Shown: piece after piece, positions 38,047-47,930 of the stretch
Layout of the letters: each line of letters starts with the position of its first letter
How positions within the stretch are numbered: the stretch's first letter is position 1
Source: Sporocytophaga sp.
Lineage (GTDB): Bacteria > Bacteroidota > Bacteroidia > Cytophagales > Cytophagaceae
NCBI RefSeq assembly: GCF_017745095.1
Contig: NZ_JAGHZZ010000018.1
Coordinates: 62,001-126,000 of the forward strand
Length of the DNA stretch: 64,000 nucleotides
Direction: 5' to 3'
Made by a program: the position numbers and the translations under genes
The notes under the pieces: model-generated
The model's input: only the letters and a program-made list of their open reading frames with translations
What the model was told of the DNA's origin: nothing
Databases searched by the model: none

Positions 38047-39341
38047 TTAATAGATTTGTAGCCTACCACAATATCTGATCTCGCTCCTGGTGGTCTGTAA
38101 TAGACTATAAAATCGTATAAGTTCTGAGTAGCGAAATGAGATCCTTCAAAAAAAACTTCATCGCTGATTTTGCTTCCTTGTGGGACAAAAGCGTATCTGT
38201 AATTGTAATAGCCTTGTTTTAATAAGGTTTTCAATTGATATGTGTTTGTTTCACTGTTAAATAATAATTCCGAACCAGGCCCTAACTCATAATTATTGAA
38301 TGATCCTACCACAAAAACTTTACCTGGCATGGGTTCCTTCGTGTCCAGTGAGAAATTTGTGAATATATAATCAGGTTCCACTTCTTTTGTCTTGGTTTCG
38401 TAAAGCTCCACAACGAAACGTCCATCTATATCAGGATAAAGTGCGTAGGCTTGATTATTAGTGCTCAAATCTCTCTTTAAAAAAGCTTCTGCAAAATCGG
38501 GTTGGATGAATATCTTATCTACATTAATATCATTAAACTTGACACTCCTTGTACTAAAAGTCCTGAATTCATTTCCACCAGGAAAGTTATTTTCAAGGTT
38601 AAAGAAATTATAATCCAGTTTATGGATATCCTCCTGTACATATAAAGGTTGTAAATTGTCTATAACTTTGTCCCATCTGTTGTTTTGGCGAATAACTACC
38701 TTTACAGAACCTCGGGGATTTATAATTTCCATATTCGGATACAGTATACTAAAATCCAATTGTTGATGGGTGAAGCGTTGGTTTATTCCAGTAGAAGGTT
38801 TTTGCTCTGCTAATATTGTTACTTTGCTATCAAAAACAATAAACCTCTTGGTTAAAATAAAATCTGATTCATCTCCGCTTCTATATATTACCGCAAGGTA
38901 ATTGCCTGTGACTTTTACCTTAGGTAAAGTTATTTTATAATGAGTATAAGGAATTCGTGTTCCTATAGACGACTTTCTGTCCTCTATAAAATTTTCATTG
39001 TAGCCATCAAGATATTGAACTGTACTAAGGCTTGAGATTGTCCAATCGGCATTGCAGTGAATGATTTTCAGGTATAAGCTTGATGTGTTTTCTCCTAACT
39101 CGTCAAATTCCAAAATCATTGGCACATTCTGAATTAACGGTACAATGGGAGTGTTCAATTCATCATTGGTTCCTGAATTAGCAGGATATAGCAATACCGT
39201 TTTAAAGGTTTCTTCGTATACAAAGTCTCTGGTAAGTAGAGTCTTGTCCTGCGATTTTAAATTACTGCTAAAAGTTAATTGAATAATGCTCGAAATAAAT
39301 AGGAGACAAGAAAGTCTCCTTAAAAATTTAGATTTTGTCAT
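38028..39341 (-). CDS. DUF5103 / type IX secretion system Plug-like protein
   Basis: YEETFKTVLLYPANSGTNDELNTPIVPLIQNVPMILEFDELGENTSSLYLKIIHCNADW and NPRGSVKVVIRQNNRWDKVIDNLQPLYVQEDIHKLDYNF; start MTKSKFLRRLSCLLFISS at 39341, immediately after the ABC-F stop. Confidence 0.85.
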   Translation of the reverse strand: MTKSKFLRRLSCLLFISSIIQLTFSSNLKSQDKTLLTRDFVYEETFKTVLLYPANSGTNDELNTPIVPLIQNVPMILEFDELGENTSSLYLKIIHCNADWTISSLSTVQYLDGYNENFIEDRKSSIGTRIPYTHYKITLPKVKVTGNYLAVIYRSGDESDFILTKRFIVFDSKVTILAEQKPSTGINQRFTHQQLDFSILYPNMEIINPRGSVKVVIRQNNRWDKVIDNLQPLYVQEDIHKLDYNFFNLENNFPGGNEFRTFSTRSVKFNDINVDKIFIQPDFAEAFLKRDLSTNNQAYALYPDIDGRFVVELYETKTKEVEPDYIFTNFSLDTKEPMPGKVFVVGSFNNYELGPGSELLFNSETNTYQLKTLLKQGYYNYRYAFVPQGSKISDEVFFEGSHFATQNLYDFIVYYRPPGARSDIVVGYKSININGRN

Positions 39342-39342
39342 T

Positions 39343-41271
39343 TTATTTTTTGTCTTCAAGCTCTTGGATTTTTTCTGCATATTCATCCCATTTCTGTTGC
39401 TCTTCTTCGAGTTGCTGACGAAGCTGTTCATATTTAGAGTTGGTATCTGCAAGTTTTTGGACATTACTATAAACGTCCGGCTTAGCCAATTCTTCTTCTA
39501 CCTTTACTTTTTTATTTTCAAGCTCAGTAATTCTAGCTTCAATTTTATCAAGCTGATTTTGCAGACTCTTTAGTTCTTTTTGAATGTCCTTTCCTGGTTC
39601 AATGTTATTTTTAACTGGATTTTCTTCCGACTTCTTAGTAACAGAAGGCCTTGCAGGAGCAGTTGCCGGATTTTTAATCCTTTGTTCCTGCCAGTAGCAG
39701 TATTCTTCGTAGGTTCCAGGATACTCTTTTATTTCATTGTCTTCTATAAACCAAATTTTATTAGCTACCTGAGACACAAAATGTCTGTCGTGTGAAATTA
39801 CAATATAGGTTCCTTCATACTGCTGCAGAGCCTGTATCAGAATATTCACAGAGACAATATCCAAGTGGTTGGTTGGCTCATCAAGTAAAAGAAAATTGGC
39901 TTCTGAAATCAGTGTTTTGGCAAGTGCTACTCTTGATTTTTCGCCTCCAGATAATACTTTAATTTTTTTGAAAACATCATCATTGGAGAAGAGAAAACAA
40001 CCCAGTACTGTACGAAGCTCTAACTCTGATTTGTCACTGCCAGCTTCTTTAAGCTCATCCAGCATAGAGTTGTTAACGTTTAGGGATTCAAGCTGGTGCT
40101 GTGCAAAAAATCCTTGAAGAACATTGTGTCCTTCTGTTCTTTCTCCTTCAATATTTTCAGTACCTGCTATAATTCTTAAAAGAGTAGATTTTCCTTTACC
40201 ATTTGCACCGATCAAGGCTATTTTATCTCCTCTTTCAATGATTGCATGTGTATTCTTCAAAATATTAAGGTCTCCATAAGACTTTGAAATATTTTTTAAA
40301 GAGAGAATTGTTCTTCCCGGATTTTTGCTGAATTTAAATCTGAAATTTACTCTTGCATTTTCTTCCACGACATCCTCAATCAAATCCATTCGCTCCAGGG
40401 ATTTAACACGAGATTGCACTTGTCGTGCTTTGGAAGCTTTTGCTTTGAATCGATCTATAAAGCGCTCAGTCTGGCGGATTTTGGATTGCTGATTTTCAAA
40501 TGCACCCTTCTGAATCTCGGCCCTTAGTGCCTTTTCTTCTAGGTAGAATTGATAGTTGCCAGCATAAATATGAAGATTTTGCTGAGTTACTTCTACAACT
40601 GTTTTTACAGTATTATCCAGGAAGTATCTATCGTGAGATACCACAATGATAGCCCCTTCATAGCTTTCAAGATATTTCTCTATCCATTGGATGGAAGGAA
40701 GATCAAGGTGGTTGGTAGGCTCATCAAGAAGAAGGAGTGATGGTTTTGCCAAAAGGAGTTTAGCAAGCATAACCCGCATTCTCCAGCCTCCGGAAAATGT
40801 TTTTAAAGGTTTCTCTAAATCTTTGGTAGAAAAGCCCAGCCCCTCTAATATTTCTTCTGCTTTGGATTGAATTGAATAACCATCCAATGCTTCAAATCTT
40901 TCCTGAAGTTTCGTTAGTTTGTCAACTAGAGAGTCCTTATAATCGGTCTCCATTTCTTTTAGAACTTCATCAATTTTCTTTTGAAGGGCCATAGCTTCTT
41001 CAAAAGCCTGCATAGCTACGTGTAATATGCTTTCCTGAGAATCATAGGAGAGAAGATCCTGATTAAGAAAACCAATAGTACATTCTCCACTCCTGGAAAT
41101 ATCTCCTTTGTCGGGCTTATACTCTCCTGTAATAAGGCGAAGCAATGTTGATTTGCCTGTACCATTGGCACCTATTAGTCCAATTCTGTCTTTAGGCTTT
41201 ATATGTAAGGAAACATCTTCGTAAAGTGGACGACTACCAAAATAGAAAGACAGATTGTTTATTGAGAGCAT
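39343..41271 (-). CDS. ABC-F family ATPase
   Basis: Two ABC domains: GANGTGKSTLLRLI / TFSGGWRMRVMLAKLLL and GANGKGKSTLLRII / VLSGGEKSRVALAKTLI; C-terminal coiled coil. Confidence 0.95.
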   Translation of the reverse strand: MLSINNLSFYFGSRPLYEDVSLHIKPKDRIGLIGANGTGKSTLLRLITGEYKPDKGDISRSGECTIGFLNQDLLSYDSQESILHVAMQAFEEAMALQKKIDEVLKEMETDYKDSLVDKLTKLQERFEALDGYSIQSKAEEILEGLGFSTKDLEKPLKTFSGGWRMRVMLAKLLLAKPSLLLLDEPTNHLDLPSIQWIEKYLESYEGAIIVVSHDRYFLDNTVKTVVEVTQQNLHIYAGNYQFYLEEKALRAEIQKGAFENQQSKIRQTERFIDRFKAKASKARQVQSRVKSLERMDLIEDVVEENARVNFRFKFSKNPGRTILSLKNISKSYGDLNILKNTHAIIERGDKIALIGANGKGKSTLLRIIAGTENIEGERTEGHNVLQGFFAQHQLESLNVNNSMLDELKEAGSDKSELELRTVLGCFLFSNDDVFKKIKVLSGGEKSRVALAKTLISEANFLLLDEPTNHLDIVSVNILIQALQQYEGTYIVISHDRHFVSQVANKIWFIEDNEIKEYPGTYEEYCYWQEQRIKNPATAPARPSVTKKSEENPVKNNIEPGKDIQKELKSLQNQLDKIEARITELENKKVKVEEELAKPDVYSNVQKLADTNSKYEQLRQQLEEEQQKWDEYAEKIQELEDKK

Positions 41272-41401
41272 AATTTTAAAATAATAGAATAAAAGGCAAA
41301 TTTAACCAAATAAGAGGAGGATGGAAAGTTTTATCAAATAATGAAGGTCTGGGAGTAAAAGTTCAATGCTATTTAGTTAATTTTGCATTAAAAATACTCC
41401 T

Positions 41402-41896
41402 ATGGAAAAACCTGCTTTTGATGATATTTACATGGAACTGGCTGTAAATCTTTCCAAAAGATCTCATTGTGTGAAAAGACAAGTAGGAGCTGTCCTGACC
41501 AAAGATACAAGGATTATTTCCATTGGTTATAATGGCCCTCCTGCAGGTACTCATAATTGCGATGAAGAATGGCCAGGAGAGGGGTGCCCCCGGGATTCAA
41601 AAGGAAGTTGTTCACTTGCCTTACATGCGGAGCAAAATGCAATTATTTATGCAATTGATAATGGCGCAATAATTAAGGGATCAACGATTTATGTTACATT
41701 ATCCCCTTGTATTGCCTGTGCTAGAGTTATTTTCAGTCTTGGAATTTCAAAAGTAATTTTCCTTCATTCATATGCTGAATATAAAGGTATTGCAAGTGAC
41801 GAAGGTGTAGACTTTTTGAGGAAATTTGGTGTTGAAGTTGAGAAATACAAGGGTGAGTTACCTCATTTTACCCCTAACGATGTCAGCCGAGGTTAA
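41402..41896 (+). CDS. dCMP/ComEB-like deaminase
   Basis: LALHAEQNAIIYAI and VTLSPCIACARVI zinc deaminase motifs. Confidence 0.93.
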   Translation: MEKPAFDDIYMELAVNLSKRSHCVKRQVGAVLTKDTRIISIGYNGPPAGTHNCDEEWPGEGCPRDSKGSCSLALHAEQNAIIYAIDNGAIIKGSTIYVTLSPCIACARVIFSLGISKVIFLHSYAEYKGIASDEGVDFLRKFGVEVEKYKGELPHFTPNDVSRG

Positions 41897-41898
41897 TA

Positions 41899-42915
41899 TT
41901 ATAAAATATTAACCTCGGTTTCCAGTTCAATACCGAATTTTTCGGTTACAGACTTTTTAATTTCTAAAGAAAGATTTTTGATCTCTTCTCCGCTGGCTTC
42001 ACCACAATTAATTAAAACCAGGGCCTGACTTTTATGGACACCTGCATTGCCTATAACTTTTCCTTTCCAACCACACTGTTCGTTTAACCAACCTGCAGGA
42101 ACCTTCACTTTTCCTGGTTCGCAGGGAAAAAAAGGTATAGTTGGATATTGAAGTTTTAGTTTCTCAAATTGCTCCTCCGGAATCTCAGGATTTTTGAAAA
42201 AACTTCCGGCATTGCCAGTTACTGCAGGATCAGGAAGTTTTGATTTTCTAATATGAATAACCGCATCACTTACATCTTTAACGGTAGGCTTAAATACATT
42301 CATCTCTTTTAATGTATCTGTAATAGCTCCGTAAGAAATATTTAGATGAGGATTTTTTTCCAGTTTGAAAAATACACTGGTAATGACAAATTTTCCTTTA
42401 AAATGTTGTTTGAAAATGCTGTCTCTGTAGCCAAATAAACAATCTTGGTTAGTAAATACAGCTTTATCACCAGTAGCAATATGGATAGCTTCCAGACTTT
42501 CCATGCAATCTTTGATTTCAACTCCATAGGCTCCAATATTTTGAACAGGCGCAGCTCCGACACAACCGGGAATCAGGGATAAGTTTTCTAATCCTCCAAA
42601 ACCTCGAGCTACTGTATATAATACAAGATCATGCCATAGTTCTCCTGCTCCAGCTTTGATGTATACAGAAGTATCATTTTGCCCAATAATTTCAATGCCC
42701 TTTATTTGATTATGTAGTACAAGTCCATCAAAATCTTTTGTAAAAAGAATATTGCTTCCGCCACCAAGTACTAATTTGGGTAACTTTTTATATTCTTCAT
42801 TATTCAATATTTCTAATAACTCACTCTCATTTTTAAATTGAGTATACCCTTTTGCATTGACATCTATTCCAAAAGTGTTGTATTTCTTTAAACTAAAGTC
42901 TGATTTTATTTCCAT
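41899..42915 (-). CDS. murB: UDP-N-acetylmuramate dehydrogenase
   Basis: KLVLGGGSNILFTKDFDGLVL, SLIPGCVGAAPVQNIGAYGVE, GNAGSFFKNPEI. Confidence 0.97.
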   Translation of the reverse strand: MEIKSDFSLKKYNTFGIDVNAKGYTQFKNESELLEILNNEEYKKLPKLVLGGGSNILFTKDFDGLVLHNQIKGIEIIGQNDTSVYIKAGAGELWHDLVLYTVARGFGGLENLSLIPGCVGAAPVQNIGAYGVEIKDCMESLEAIHIATGDKAVFTNQDCLFGYRDSIFKQHFKGKFVITSVFFKLEKNPHLNISYGAITDTLKEMNVFKPTVKDVSDAVIHIRKSKLPDPAVTGNAGSFFKNPEIPEEQFEKLKLQYPTIPFFPCEPGKVKVPAGWLNEQCGWKGKVIGNAGVHKSQALVLINCGEASGEEIKNLSLEIKKSVTEKFGIELETEVNIL

Positions 42916-43434
42916 TTAAAATAAAAATTCTCCTATAAAAACCCCAAGTATTTTAATTCTGTTCAAAGTTAACTTTTCAAAAAAAGAAAAAGATGATGAA
43001 GATCAAATTTTGCATTTTGAGCTAAAAAAACTTATTCACATTTTTTTTGAATCATGTAAGGAATGGGTAAGATTTTGAAGATGTTATTGTCAGAAGTTAA
43101 AAAACCTAATGAGTTGAAATCATGAGGTTTAGTTGTCAAAAGTGGATGTTTTAGGTTAATTATTTGATTTATAAACTTTTAAATTGAATTGTCCACAAAG
43201 TTTAGTATTTTTTGTGGAAAAAAATTATTTAAAATCATTCTAAATTATAGCTATTTTTTGAGTTTTTAAAATGTAATTATTTGATTTTCAGGAGTATTTT
43301 ATTGGAAGCCCCCCTAAGGTTATATTTTCATTAAAATTGCTCTAAAAACATTTTTGATAAATTCAATTCGCATCTTAGATTTGTGCGACTTTATAAAGAG
43401 TATGCCCAAATTAACGGATAAAACTAATTTTAAC

Positions 43435-44694
43435 ATGTCCTTAACCAATACCATCAATCGCTCGGCGATTACTTTGTTATTACTTTTTCTTTCACTTTTT
43501 GTCAGTTTGCCATCGAATGGTGAGGACAAACCGGCTGCGGGCGCAGCCGGAGCCGATCCAGCAAAGGTAGCTGAAGGTGCAAAGTTGTTTGAAGCAAATT
43601 GTAAGGCTTGTCACGCTGTCCATGACGTAGTTGTTGGGCCTGCGCTGAAAGATGTAAACAAAAGAAGACCAATTGGCTGGATAGTCAATTTCGTTCACAA
43701 TTCACAGAAAGTAATTGCAAGTGGTGATCCTTATGCTGTTGAGCTTTACAACAAATTCGGTAAAACGGAAATGAAATCTTTCCCTGAGCTTTCAGAGGAT
43801 CAGATTAAAAGTATAGTTGCATATATTGTAGATGAAGGTGGTAAAAAGGTGGATGTGGGACCTAAGCCTCCTGTTGATGGACAACCTCAATCTGAAGCGA
43901 AGGATGAAGGAGGTTATTCAGGCATCATCTTGATCCTAATCATCATCGTTCTTGTTCTAGTTCTTGTAATGTTAGTAGTATTCCTTTCAGTATTGAAAAG
44001 ATACCTGAAAGACAAAGAAGAAAAACTTGCAGAATCTGACAGAGAAATAGTAAATCAAAAATTTGATGTACTTAAAGTAATAAAAAGCAAAGGATTCCTT
44101 TCTATAGTAGGTATCATCTTTGTTTCATTAGCCCTTAGAGCTTGCTGGAACAACATGTTCTATGTAGGTGTAGATCAAGGTTATGCTCCAATTCAGCCAA
44201 TACCATTCTCTCATAAACTTCACGCTGGTCAGTACAAAATCGATTGTAACTATTGCCACACTGGAGTAACTAAAGGTAAACAAGCTAACATCCCATCTTT
44301 GAATATCTGTATGAACTGCCACTCTCAAATTAAGAGCGGTCCAAGATTCGGTCAGGATGGAATTGCAAAAGTTATTGACGCTTACAATTCAAATAAGCCT
44401 GTTAAATGGGTAAGAGTACACAACCTTCCTGATCTAGCTTACTTCAACCATGCACAACACGTGAAGGTAGGTGGTATAGAGTGTAAGACATGCCACGGCC
44501 AGATCGATACAATGGAAGTTGTAAGACAACACTCACCTTTAACAATGGGATGGTGTATCAATTGCCACAGAGAGACTGCGGTGAACGGAAAAGACAATGC
44601 TTATTATGACAAGCTGCTTGAGCTTCATTCTAAGAAAGGTCCGTTAAAAGTTGCTGAAAACGGAGGTCTTGAGTGTGCAAAATGTCACTATTAA
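43435..44694 (+). CDS. actA: ActA, multiheme cytochrome c subunit of alternative complex III with N-terminal monoheme domain
   Basis: Six CxxCH motifs (CKACH, CNYCH, CMNCH, CKTCH, CINCH, CAKCH); signal sequence best from ATG 43435. Confidence 0.9.
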   Translation: MSLTNTINRSAITLLLLFLSLFVSLPSNGEDKPAAGAAGADPAKVAEGAKLFEANCKACHAVHDVVVGPALKDVNKRRPIGWIVNFVHNSQKVIASGDPYAVELYNKFGKTEMKSFPELSEDQIKSIVAYIVDEGGKKVDVGPKPPVDGQPQSEAKDEGGYSGIILILIIIVLVLVLVMLVVFLSVLKRYLKDKEEKLAESDREIVNQKFDVLKVIKSKGFLSIVGIIFVSLALRACWNNMFYVGVDQGYAPIQPIPFSHKLHAGQYKIDCNYCHTGVTKGKQANIPSLNICMNCHSQIKSGPRFGQDGIAKVIDAYNSNKPVKWVRVHNLPDLAYFNHAQHVKVGGIECKTCHGQIDTMEVVRQHSPLTMGWCINCHRETAVNGKDNAYYDKLLELHSKKGPLKVAENGGLECAKCHY

Positions 44695-44731
44695 TCAATT
44701 TAGAAGCCTAATTCATTTTATATAGATTCTT

Positions 44732-47700
44732 ATGAAAGATAACAATAAAAAATACTGGAAAGGTATTGAGGAATTATCCAACGATCCAGAATTTTTAAAG
44801 CATGCGCATAATGAGTTCCCTGAATTTTTATCTGTAAAGGAAAAAGGAAGCAGTGAAGCTTCTGATGCTCCTGACAGAAGAGATTTTTTGAAACTATTAG
44901 GCTTTAGTGTTGCTGCAGTTTCCCTTGCTGCTTGCGAGGCTCCTGTAAAAAAAGTTATTCCATATGTAAATAAACCTGTTGACGTTGATCCAGGTATTGC
45001 AAACTGGTATGCTTCTACATACCAAGAAGGTGGCGAATATTGCAGCATCTTAGTAAAAACTAGAGAAGGAAGACCTATTAAAATTGAAGGAAACAAACTT
45101 TCTCCAATTACAATGGGTGGAACAAGTGCAAGAGTACAGGCTTCTGTTCTAAGTTTATACGATACTGAAAGATTAGAATTCTTTGTTGAGAATGGCAAGC
45201 AGATAAAAGTGAAGTCGATAGCAGAGTATGCTCCTCTTGACAGAAAGATTATTGATAAATTAGCTGCAGCTCAGGCTTCAGGTAAATCAATTAGAATTGT
45301 TTCTCAGACAATTTTAAGCCCTACAACTAAAAAAGCAATCGAAGAATTTAAGGCAAAATATCCTGCAACTGAACATGTTATGTATGATGTTCTTTCAGCA
45401 GAAGGTATCCTTAAAGCAAATGAAATATCTCTTGGTCAGAGAATAATCCCTTCTTATAATTTTGGTGCCGCAGATGTAATAGTAAGCTTTGGTGCTGATT
45501 TCCTTGGAACATGGATTTCTCCGATAGAATATGCTAAGCAATATTCTAAAACAAGAAAATTAAGTGCTCACAAGAAAACAATGAGTAAGCATTACCAAAT
45601 TGAAAGCAATTTATCGCTTACTGGTTGTAATGCTGATACGAGATTACCTATCAAACCTTCTGAAGAAGGACTTTATGTTGCAGCGCTATACAATGCACTT
45701 GGATTTGGTGGATTAAGTACTAAAGCCCCAAACCATGAAGTAATTAAAAAGGCAGCAACAGATCTTTTAAAGGCTAAAGGAAAGTCATTAGTTGTGAGCG
45801 GTTCAAATGATCCGTATGTTCAGCTTTTGGTAAATAAAATCAATAGTGAATTAGGCAATTACGGTAAAACTATTGATGTAAGTACTCCTTCATTTCAGAA
45901 ACAAGGAAGCGATGAGGCAATCCTTAAATTTATTGAAGATGCTAAATCAGGCCAGGTAGGTGCAGTTATTTTCTACGGTGCTAACCCTGTTTATGATCAT
46001 CCAAAAGGAGAGGAGCTAAAAGAAGCATTAAAGAAAATTTCATTGAAAATTTCCTTTAATGATCGTATGGATGAGACTTCTTCTGAAGTTGACTATGTTT
46101 GTCCAGATCTTCATTTCCTTGAGTCATGGAATGATGCTGAGCCTAAAAAAGGATTTTTTAGCTTAACTCAGCCTACAATTACTCCAATATTCAAAGGTAA
46201 CAGAGCTGCACAGGAGTCACTTTTGATATGGTCAGGCAACAAGACTGATTACTATACTTACCTAGAAAATAACTGGAAATCAAGATTAACTGGTGGTAAC
46301 TTCCAGGAATTGTGGGATAAAACTTTACATGATGGTTTGTATTCTGGAAAAACTAGTGAACTACATGTTACACCTGGTCATAGCGAAACAGAAGCATATG
46401 CAGCAATTTCTGATACTGCATCTGTCGGAGCATTTCACACAGGAGGATCATCTACTCCTAATGTTAATCTAAGTGAAGTAGAAGATAATATCAACAGAAC
46501 TTATAAAACTAATTCAGGCATTGAGCTTAGTCTTTATTATAAAGTAGGATTAGGATCGGGTTCGCTTTCAGCAGGAAATAATCCTTGGTTACATGAATTA
46601 CCGGATCCTGTTTCTAAAGCAACTTGGGATAACTATCTGGCTATTCCTAAAAAGATGGCTAATGAGATGGATATTGCTCAAGGTGATGTAGTTGCTCTTA
46701 CAGTTGATGGAAAGAATACAGGAATTGAAGTTCCTGTGTTAATTCAGCCAGGTCAGGCAAACAATACTGCTTCTTTAGCTCTAGGATATGGAAGAACTAA
46801 AGCTGGAAAATGTGGAAATGAAGTAGGGAAGAATGCTTATCCTTTGATCAAAGTTAAAGGTGGCAGACTTGATTTGAATGCTGGTGTTGTAACCTTTGCT
46901 AAAACTGGTGATGAGAGAAAAATAGCTCAGACACAAACTCACCATACAGTTATGGCTCGTCCAATTATTCAGGATGCTAGTCTAGCTGAATATCAAAAAG
47001 ATGCAGGTGCGGGAAGATACAAGCCGATGATTCATACAAACCTGTATGGAGAAAAGAAACCTACCGAAATCACTACCTGGTATGAACATGAGAAACCTAA
47101 CCATTTATGGGGTATGAGTATTGACCTCAACTCTTGTATTGGTTGTGGAGCTTGCGTTGTAGCATGTCAGTCTGAAAATAACGTTCCTGTAGTAGGTAGA
47201 AAAGAGGTGCTGAACAGAAGAGAGATGCACTGGATTCGTATCGATCGTTACTACAGCAGTGATGCAGAAACTGATAAAACTGGTGAGTATTTTGAAAGTG
47301 AATCAGGAGTTAAAGATCTTGAAATAGCTGCAGAGAATCCGACAGTAACATTCCAACCAATGTTATGTCAGCAATGTAACCACGCACCTTGCGAGTCAGT
47401 GTGCCCTGTTGCAGCTACTACCCACAGTAGCGAAGGGCTAAACCAAATGACCTACAACAGATGTATCGGAACAAGATACTGTGCAAATAACTGCCCATAT
47501 AAAGTAAGAAGATTTAACTGGTTTAAATACTTTGAAAACGAGGAGTTTGACAAAAACGTCAGCATGAACAACTTCCTTGGTAGAATGGTGTTGAACCCTG
47601 ATGTAACTGTAAGATCAAGAGGAGTTATGGAAAAATGCTCTTTCTGTGTACAGAGAATTCAGGAAGGAAAGCTTAAAGCTAAGATGGAAAAGAGAAGACC

Positions 47701-47896
47701 AATTGATGGTGAAATCGTTACAGCTTGTGCTTCAGCATGTCCTACAGATGCGATTATATTTGGTGACAGAAATGATACAGAAAGCAGACTACATAAAGAC
47801 AATGTTGTAGAGAATGCAGAAAGATCATATGCAGTCCTTGAAGAGCTTAATGTTCAACCAAACATTTTGTATCTAACTAAAATCAGAAACTCTTAA
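44732..47896 (+). CDS. actB: ActB, molybdopterin-oxidoreductase-like/Fe-S subunit of alternative complex III
   Basis: RRDFLKLLGFSVAAVSLAAC leader; ferredoxin motifs CIGCGACVVACQ, CQQCNHAPCESVCP, CIGTRYCANNCP, CSFCVQRI. Confidence 0.95.
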   Translation: MKDNNKKYWKGIEELSNDPEFLKHAHNEFPEFLSVKEKGSSEASDAPDRRDFLKLLGFSVAAVSLAACEAPVKKVIPYVNKPVDVDPGIANWYASTYQEGGEYCSILVKTREGRPIKIEGNKLSPITMGGTSARVQASVLSLYDTERLEFFVENGKQIKVKSIAEYAPLDRKIIDKLAAAQASGKSIRIVSQTILSPTTKKAIEEFKAKYPATEHVMYDVLSAEGILKANEISLGQRIIPSYNFGAADVIVSFGADFLGTWISPIEYAKQYSKTRKLSAHKKTMSKHYQIESNLSLTGCNADTRLPIKPSEEGLYVAALYNALGFGGLSTKAPNHEVIKKAATDLLKAKGKSLVVSGSNDPYVQLLVNKINSELGNYGKTIDVSTPSFQKQGSDEAILKFIEDAKSGQVGAVIFYGANPVYDHPKGEELKEALKKISLKISFNDRMDETSSEVDYVCPDLHFLESWNDAEPKKGFFSLTQPTITPIFKGNRAAQESLLIWSGNKTDYYTYLENNWKSRLTGGNFQELWDKTLHDGLYSGKTSELHVTPGHSETEAYAAISDTASVGAFHTGGSSTPNVNLSEVEDNINRTYKTNSGIELSLYYKVGLGSGSLSAGNNPWLHELPDPVSKATWDNYLAIPKKMANEMDIAQGDVVALTVDGKNTGIEVPVLIQPGQANNTASLALGYGRTKAGKCGNEVGKNAYPLIKVKGGRLDLNAGVVTFAKTGDERKIAQTQTHHTVMARPIIQDASLAEYQKDAGAGRYKPMIHTNLYGEKKPTEITTWYEHEKPNHLWGMSIDLNSCIGCGACVVACQSENNVPVVGRKEVLNRREMHWIRIDRYYSSDAETDKTGEYFESESGVKDLEIAAENPTVTFQPMLCQQCNHAPCESVCPVAATTHSSEGLNQMTYNRCIGTRYCANNCPYKVRRFNWFKYFENEEFDKNVSMNNFLGRMVLNPDVTVRSRGVMEKCSFCVQRIQEGKLKAKMEKRRPIDGEIVTACASACPTDAIIFGDRNDTESRLHKDNVVENAERSYAVLEELNVQPNILYLTKIRNS

Positions 47897-47930
47897 TTAG
47901 AACCTATTACAGATTTTTAATATAAAAAAT

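Noticed and set aside
36000-39341. CRISPR array or cas operon around the Cas6-like gene
   Set aside because: No short direct repeats with regular spacers and no other cas-like ORFs seen in flanking sequence.
44713-45198. 161-aa minus-strand ORF
   Set aside because: Antisense to the start of actB; shadow ORF.
44732-47896. Active molybdopterin oxidoreductase
   Set aside because: Cluster context and family knowledge point to ActB of alternative complex III, in which the Mo-enzyme-like domain is structural.
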